Origin: Chloroflexota bacterium
GTDB lineage: Bacteria > Chloroflexota > Anaerolineae > Promineifilales > Promineifilaceae
Length of the DNA stretch: 26,734 nucleotides
Direction of reading: 5' to 3'
NCBI GenBank assembly: GCA_024223125.1
Contig: JAAEOP010000115.1
Span: 1 to 26,734 of the forward strand
Shown here: one piece after another, positions 22,672-26,734 of the stretch
Numbering within the stretch: the stretch's first letter is position 1
How the letters are laid out: each line of letters begins with the position of its first letter
The notes under the pieces: generated by a model
The model's input: the letters and a program-made list of their open reading frames with translations, nothing else
Databases searched by the model: none
Told to the model about the DNA's origin: nothing
Made by a program: the position numbers and the translations under genes

Positions 22672-25458
22672 TTACGATTCAATGGTAATGGCGATGGTGT
22701 GCGGTTCGCCGACGTAGTTGCTGTCTTTGACAACAATGAGGCGCAGCAGGTAGCTGCCAGGGGAAAGGGCATCGGCGTGGAGCATTTCTAACTGGCCGTT
22801 GACGATGGGTGTGTTGTGGGTATCGCCTAATGTCACCCAATCGTAACTGCCATTTCCGTTCGGAATTCCCAATTCAATTTTGTAGAATTGTACTTGCTGG
22901 GGGTCGAAGTCGGCTGTACCCACAATAGGCAGCACCCCACTCACTTTATCTCCCTGCGCCGGGCTGGTGATATGGTAAATGGCGGCACGGTTTGGATCCC
23001 GCACCAGAGCCAGTAAATCATCGTTGCAGATTTGGGTAGGCAGCAGAGCGATATTATTGGCCTGTGCCCATTCATGAGCCGCTTTCAAACTTTCCTCGTT
23101 GCGCGGCGGGGAGAGGAATAGTTGGGGCAGGGCGTCTGGGGGCAGAACAGCCGTATCCGTCCCTTCGGCAAAATGGCAAAACAATTGTGGCGGGGGCACA
23201 TCCTCATCTACCGGATCAGAAATTAATTCAACAGGTAGGGGAGGTAAGGGCACGGCCGTCGTCCGCAAAACAGCCGGTTCAATCTCTTCCCATTGCACCA
23301 GGTTAGGGTCGGTTTCTGGCGGCGTGGTTTCAGCCAGCGTCAGGAACCATTCTTCGCCAGAGGGCGTACATTCTGTGGCCCCGAGGGTGACAGTGTTGAT
23401 GCTGCATAACGGCCGTTTCTCCAACCCATCCGGCGCTACAAATTCACGCGGCGCATCTACCCCTAACGTTGCCAGCAAATCATAATTAGTGTACACCGCC
23501 TGCATATAATCGTGCCACAGTGGCGCAGCTCCCGTCAGCCCAGAGATGTGCAGCATTTCGCTATTGTCCGTGTTCCCTGTCCACACCCCCACAGCCAGAT
23601 CGGGAGTGTAGCCCATTGTCCAGTTGTCACGGAAATCATTAGTTGTGCCTGTTTTTGCGGCCGCTGGAAAAGGCAGCGCCAACGGATTATCTCGTCCCAT
23701 GGCTGGCACACGAGCGGCGTCATCATCCAGAATATCGCTGATGAGGTAAGCGACGCGAGGGTCTACCATCTGTTCGCCCGCTTGCGGTGGTTGTTCAAAC
23801 AAGATTTCACCGTTGCTTTTTTGCACCCGCAAAATAGAAACCGGAGCCACCTTTTGCCCTTCGTTAGCCAGGACGGCGTAAGCGGCCGTCAAATCCAGCG
23901 GCGTCACTTCGGCTCCACCTAAAGTTAAGGAAAGGCCGTAATTGGCCGGATCATCGCCCCAGGTAGAGATACCCATTTGCTGGGCAAACTCCATGAAGCG
24001 GGGAATACCAATCGCCTGCAAAGTCAGAACGGCGGGGATGTTGTAGCTGTTGGCTAAGGCAGACCGCAGGCGCACGGGGCCGTGGAAACGGCCGTCATAA
24101 TTCACCGGCGAATAGGTTGTGCCATTAAACTGGGGATAATCCACGGCCACATCCCACAAAATATCGGCCGCTGTCCAGGTTGGGTCTTCTTCACCCAATG
24201 GGGAAAGTCCGGCGGCGTAGGTGAGCGGTTTGATTGAGCTGCCGGGCTGCTGGGGAGATAGGGTGACGTTAACACGGCCGTCAATGGCTTCATCATGATA
24301 ATTGACACTGCCCAACATCGCCAAAACCTCCCCATTGTTCGGGTTCATGGCTACCAGGGCGGCGTTGGTTAGATTGTGCTCTGGGCCAACAGCATCTACA
24401 TGCTGACGGGCCAACTGCTCGGCCAATTTTTGGTAATTCATATCCAGCGATGTGGTCACGCGCAAGCCGCCGTTAGCTACCATTTCCGCGCCAAACATCT
24501 CTTCTAACAATCCACGTGCATAAACAGAAAAGTGTGGCGCGGTCAGACTCACTTCCTGGGCGGCAAAGGTCAATGGTTCTTGATAGGCGGCTACGGCTTG
24601 ATCCTGGTTGATGTATCCTTCGCTGACCATGAGATTGAGTACCAGCCATTGCCGTTCTTTGGCTCCCTCAAAATTCCGCAATGGGTCCAGGTCTACCGGG
24701 CTTTGCGGCAGTCCGGTTAGCAGGCTGGCTTCCCCCAATGTTAGATCGGTGGCTGGTTTATCGAAATAGGTTTGCGCAGCCGCTTCGACGCCGTAAGCCA
24801 GATTGCCGTAATAAATTTCGTTCAGGTACATCTCTAGGATTTCATCTTTACTGTAGTTGCGATTCATAATCCAGGCCAGGATAATCTCTTTAGTTTTGCG
24901 GTTGTAGGAGACTTCGCTGCGTTCCTCGTAGTCGAATACAATATGACGCACAATTTGCTGAGTGATGGTGGATGCGCCTACGGGACGGCCGTTTGGATTC
25001 CTTAAATTAGCCACAAGCGCCGCTACCAACGAGGGTAAGTCTGCGCCTATATTTTCGTAAAATGTATCATCTTCCACGGCGACGGTGGCGTTAATTAAAT
25101 CTTGGGGGATGTTGGTTAGAGCGACGTTGGTGCGTTTGCCCTCGCCGAAAATTTCCCACAGCAGTTCCCCATGACGATCAAAAATCTGGGTGGTTTCAAA
25201 CGTTTCCCGGTCGCGGGCAGCGTCTAGTCTGGTAATACCTTCTTCAATGTCGGCCGACAAGTTAGAGTAAACTAGCGTCCCCGCAATGAGCGAACCGGTG
25301 AAGACGGCACAGGCCAACAGCAGCAAGCCACTCAGAAACAGCTTGCCCAGGCAGCCCAAACAGCCCCGTTTGCGTTTAGGCGAAGGGGGCTGTTGGTAAT
25401 AATCTGGTTGTTGATTGACTTGCGCCATCATTGGCTGCGTTTTTTCTTGCAAACTCAT
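22672..25458 (-). CDS. Class A penicillin-binding protein (PBP1A-type), bifunctional
   Basis: A 928-residue peptidoglycan glycosyltransferase/transpeptidase. A cytoplasmic tail rich in Q, P and basic residues leads to a membrane anchor at about 39-65. The glycosyltransferase domain has its catalytic glutamate near 129 in VAVEDDTFYENIGAD (asparagine where many homologues have histidine), then GASTITQQIVR. The transpeptidase domain has SSIK (Ser 407), SYN (471) and KTGTT (602). After an acidic, proline-rich linker the last 100 residues form an Ig-like domain (ITSPAQGDKVSGVLPIVGTA), a tail seen in Chloroflexota PBPs. ATG 25458 has a GAGAGGG ribosome site. An upstream GTG at 25503 is less likely. 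It acts at the outer face of the membrane in cell-wall synthesis. Confidence 0.93.
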   Translation of the reverse strand: MSLQEKTQPMMAQVNQQPDYYQQPPSPKRKRGCLGCLGKLFLSGLLLLACAVFTGSLIAGTLVYSNLSADIEEGITRLDAARDRETFETTQIFDRHGELLWEIFGEGKRTNVALTNIPQDLINATVAVEDDTFYENIGADLPSLVAALVANLRNPNGRPVGASTITQQIVRHIVFDYEERSEVSYNRKTKEIILAWIMNRNYSKDEILEMYLNEIYYGNLAYGVEAAAQTYFDKPATDLTLGEASLLTGLPQSPVDLDPLRNFEGAKERQWLVLNLMVSEGYINQDQAVAAYQEPLTFAAQEVSLTAPHFSVYARGLLEEMFGAEMVANGGLRVTTSLDMNYQKLAEQLARQHVDAVGPEHNLTNAALVAMNPNNGEVLAMLGSVNYHDEAIDGRVNVTLSPQQPGSSIKPLTYAAGLSPLGEEDPTWTAADILWDVAVDYPQFNGTTYSPVNYDGRFHGPVRLRSALANSYNIPAVLTLQAIGIPRFMEFAQQMGISTWGDDPANYGLSLTLGGAEVTPLDLTAAYAVLANEGQKVAPVSILRVQKSNGEILFEQPPQAGEQMVDPRVAYLISDILDDDAARVPAMGRDNPLALPFPAAAKTGTTNDFRDNWTMGYTPDLAVGVWTGNTDNSEMLHISGLTGAAPLWHDYMQAVYTNYDLLATLGVDAPREFVAPDGLEKRPLCSINTVTLGATECTPSGEEWFLTLAETTPPETDPNLVQWEEIEPAVLRTTAVPLPPLPVELISDPVDEDVPPPQLFCHFAEGTDTAVLPPDALPQLFLSPPRNEESLKAAHEWAQANNIALLPTQICNDDLLALVRDPNRAAIYHITSPAQGDKVSGVLPIVGTADFDPQQVQFYKIELGIPNGNGSYDWVTLGDTHNTPIVNGQLEMLHADALSPGSYLLRLIVVKDSNYVGEPHTIAITIES

Positions 25459-25598
25459 GTTGTCCCTCTCTGAAAATGGTAGCTGGTGGTTCGTACCAGC
25501 CACTAACCACTGACTATAACTACTTCTTAATTCTTATCAATTTGGGGAAAATGTACCCGGCGTATGGGGGACGATTAAACGACGGGAAGCAGACGATG

Positions 25599-25629
25599 AA
25601 AAAAAGAGCCTCCACAAGAGAGGCTCTTT
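25599..25629 (-). terminator. Rho-independent terminator
   Basis: The stem AAAGAGCCTC/GAGGCTCTTT (25603-25612 and 25620-25629) has a 7-base loop. Read on the minus strand it ends in a run of seven T. It lies about 50 bp beyond the stop of the small gene at 25680-25967, so it ends that transcript before the PBP gene. Confidence 0.85.
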
Positions 25630-25679
25630 CAATGATCAATTGTCAATTATTAACAGTGACCGCAAAACCAACATACAAG

Positions 25680-25967
25680 TTAACCTGAATCATCCCAGAG
25701 ACGTTCTGTTTCAGCCAAGAAATCCTCTGGATTCTTACGAAATCGTTGCATGTTGCGTAAATGTTCGCGAAGGGCCTCTAACTTGGCCTTCTCATTAACA
25801 AAAGCTTGATGGTCAACTTCCTGGAACCATTTCAGTAATTCTTCCGGGTCATCCTGATCATCATCGAAGGTAAGATACGGCCCGTATCGCATAAGATAAT
25901 CCTTTAAGCTGTGGCGGCCTGTGATCCGCCGATATTGTTCTTTGACATCACCAATATCTGTTTCCAA
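25680..25967 (-). CDS. Small acidic protein of unknown function, possibly 5'-truncated
   Basis: This frame encodes 95 residues, highly charged, with an acidic patch (FDDDQDDPEELLKWFQEV) and a helical C-terminal half (AFVNEKAKLEALREHLRNM). I do not recognise it. The only start in reach is TTG at 25967 with no ribosome site, and the frame is open a further eight codons upstream to a stop at 25992-25994. Decayed transposase sequence begins there. The simplest reading is that insertion removed the true 5' end, leaving a fragment. An internal ATG at Met26 would give a 70-residue product. A clear terminator follows its stop, which supports it being, or having been, a real gene. Confidence 0.5.
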   Translation of the reverse strand: METDIGDVKEQYRRITGRHSLKDYLMRYGPYLTFDDDQDDPEELLKWFQEVDHQAFVNEKAKLEALREHLRNMQRFRKNPEDFLAETERLWDDSG

Positions 25968-25976
25968 ATCTATATA

Positions 25977-26600
25977 GTGACAGGTGTCACCTTAGTTATG
26001 TAAAATGGTTGGTGAAAGCCATAAAAAAACCAATACTGTCTGGATAAAAAAAGCACCAATAAAGTTACAAAAAGAGAGCTGTAAAACTTGAAAAAAATGC
26101 GTCTTCCGGTTAAACATAGAGCAAAACGTCTCAAGGAGTTGTTCATATGGAAAAAGCAGAAGACGCTGAATAAATGATACAACATTTGATAAACTGATGA
26201 AACCTGTAGAAAGCAAAGTGGCCTCAGATGAGGTGGCCAAGCATACCGGAGATGGATGCGTTGGGACAACTCTATTGCATTGATGGGTCGCTTTTTCTGG
26301 CCATGTCTAAAATGGTGTGGGCCGAATACAAGAGCAAGAGCCAGAGTGTGTCGCCGCCACAGAGACCGACCTCCTGTTAGCCCAGGACAAGGCCAACCCG
26401 ATTGAGACTATCCCTGGACTTATGGTTCAACCGGAATCCTTACGCTCGGCACGAGGACAAACTTTTCTGGCTACCGTCGGCTCTAAACTCCACCGTTACT
26501 GGAAAATCGGTATCCATTGGCTTATTACCTTACGCAATTTGTTAGCTCAACCCTTCGACCAGCGGGTCATTCACTTGCTGGGTACCACTTGACCTACTCA
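25977..26600 (+). pseudogene. Decayed IS4-like transposase remnant
   Basis: Plus-strand fragments in different frames read as a broken transposase. MVGESHKKTNTVWIKKAPIK starts at 26005. TFDKLMKPVESKVASDEVAK lies near 26187-26247. A shifted frame then gives IPEMDALGQLYCIDGSLF and MSKMVWAEYKSKSQ. The D-G-S-L-F followed by M-x-W-A-x-Y pattern is typical of the first catalytic aspartate region in IS4-family transposases. At least two frameshifts and several stops are visible. A later frame, 26317-26592, stays open for 91 codons but I do not recognise it. A small dyad, GTGACA/TGTCAC (25977-25990), may mark the left end. No right end is identified. Confidence 0.5.
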
Positions 26601-26734
26601 TCATGAATGCTATCTGTCGTCAAAATGATGATACTCATAACCTTTCTATCAGCCCCTGTCTGGCGTTGATTGAATCCCGGCTAATGTTGTTTTCAGAACG
26701 ATGGTCACCACTTTTTATTGTTCTCTATACCCGG
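26601..26734. other. Right-edge sequence without an identified gene
   Basis: A plus-strand frame starting at ATG 26603 (MNAICRQNDDTHNLSISPC onward) is open to the window edge for 44 codons. It has no ribosome site and no recognisable motif. It may be more transposon debris. The ACGGCCGT octamer common elsewhere is absent from here and from the transposase remnant. Confidence 0.3.

Noticed and set aside
26317..26592. A 91-codon plus-strand frame as a separate gene
   Set aside because: It follows frameshifted transposase fragments, has no convincing ribosome site and I cannot assign it. It is treated as part of the decayed element.
1..26734. Search for tRNA, rRNA and riboswitches
   Set aside because: I saw no tRNA cloverleaf, rRNA segment or recognisable riboswitch by eye. 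A covariance-model scan would be needed to exclude small RNAs.

Overview
The window looks like chromosomal DNA of a Chloroflexota bacterium, probably Anaerolineae-like. This is inferred from the gene content: a large BTAD/AAA/TPR regulator, a class A PBP with a C-terminal Ig-like tail, a giant zinc-ribbon polytopic membrane protein, and many short interspersed palindromic repeats. Base composition looks balanced. The palindrome ACGGCCGT occurs about 46 times by eye, where well under one copy would be expected, so the genome appears to carry a HIP1-like highly iterated octamer.

Left part (1-2931, all minus strand): a nitrilase-superfamily amidohydrolase, a GPH-family sugar/cation symporter and a kinase-fold protein cut by the window edge form a probable operon. 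Each of the two gaps in it holds a perfect palindrome of 16-bp arms with a 1-bp centre. Divergent from it (3204-6521, plus) is a 1105-residue SARP/AfsR-like regulator.

Middle (6640-14808, plus): a branched-chain-amino-acid-type (HAAT) ABC importer operon in the order livG - acyl-CoA synthetase - livH - livM - livK - livF - PrpE-like. The synthetase inside the cluster suggests that an imported carboxylic acid is activated with CoA. The last gene looks like a propionyl/acetyl-CoA synthetase that has lost about 235 internal residues, including the ATP-binding P-loop, while staying in frame.

Right-centre (15063-22114, minus): five tightly overlapping genes encode two paralogous receptor-like membrane proteins with no output domain, a PspA/IM30-like coiled-coil protein, a small three-helix membrane protein, and a 1597-residue polytopic membrane protein with an N-terminal zinc ribbon. 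This is the best candidate for an undescribed system, plausibly envelope-stress or membrane-remodelling. The giant gene carries three repeat-derived in-frame insertions and a recurring unit of about 109 residues.

Right end (22115-26734): a 557-bp non-coding stretch carries three GCTTAAA repeats exactly 21 bp apart. A closely similar arrangement lies upstream of the SARP-like regulator, which suggests a shared operator. Then come a bifunctional PBP1A-type gene, a small unrecognised gene with a clear terminator, and a decayed IS4-like transposase.
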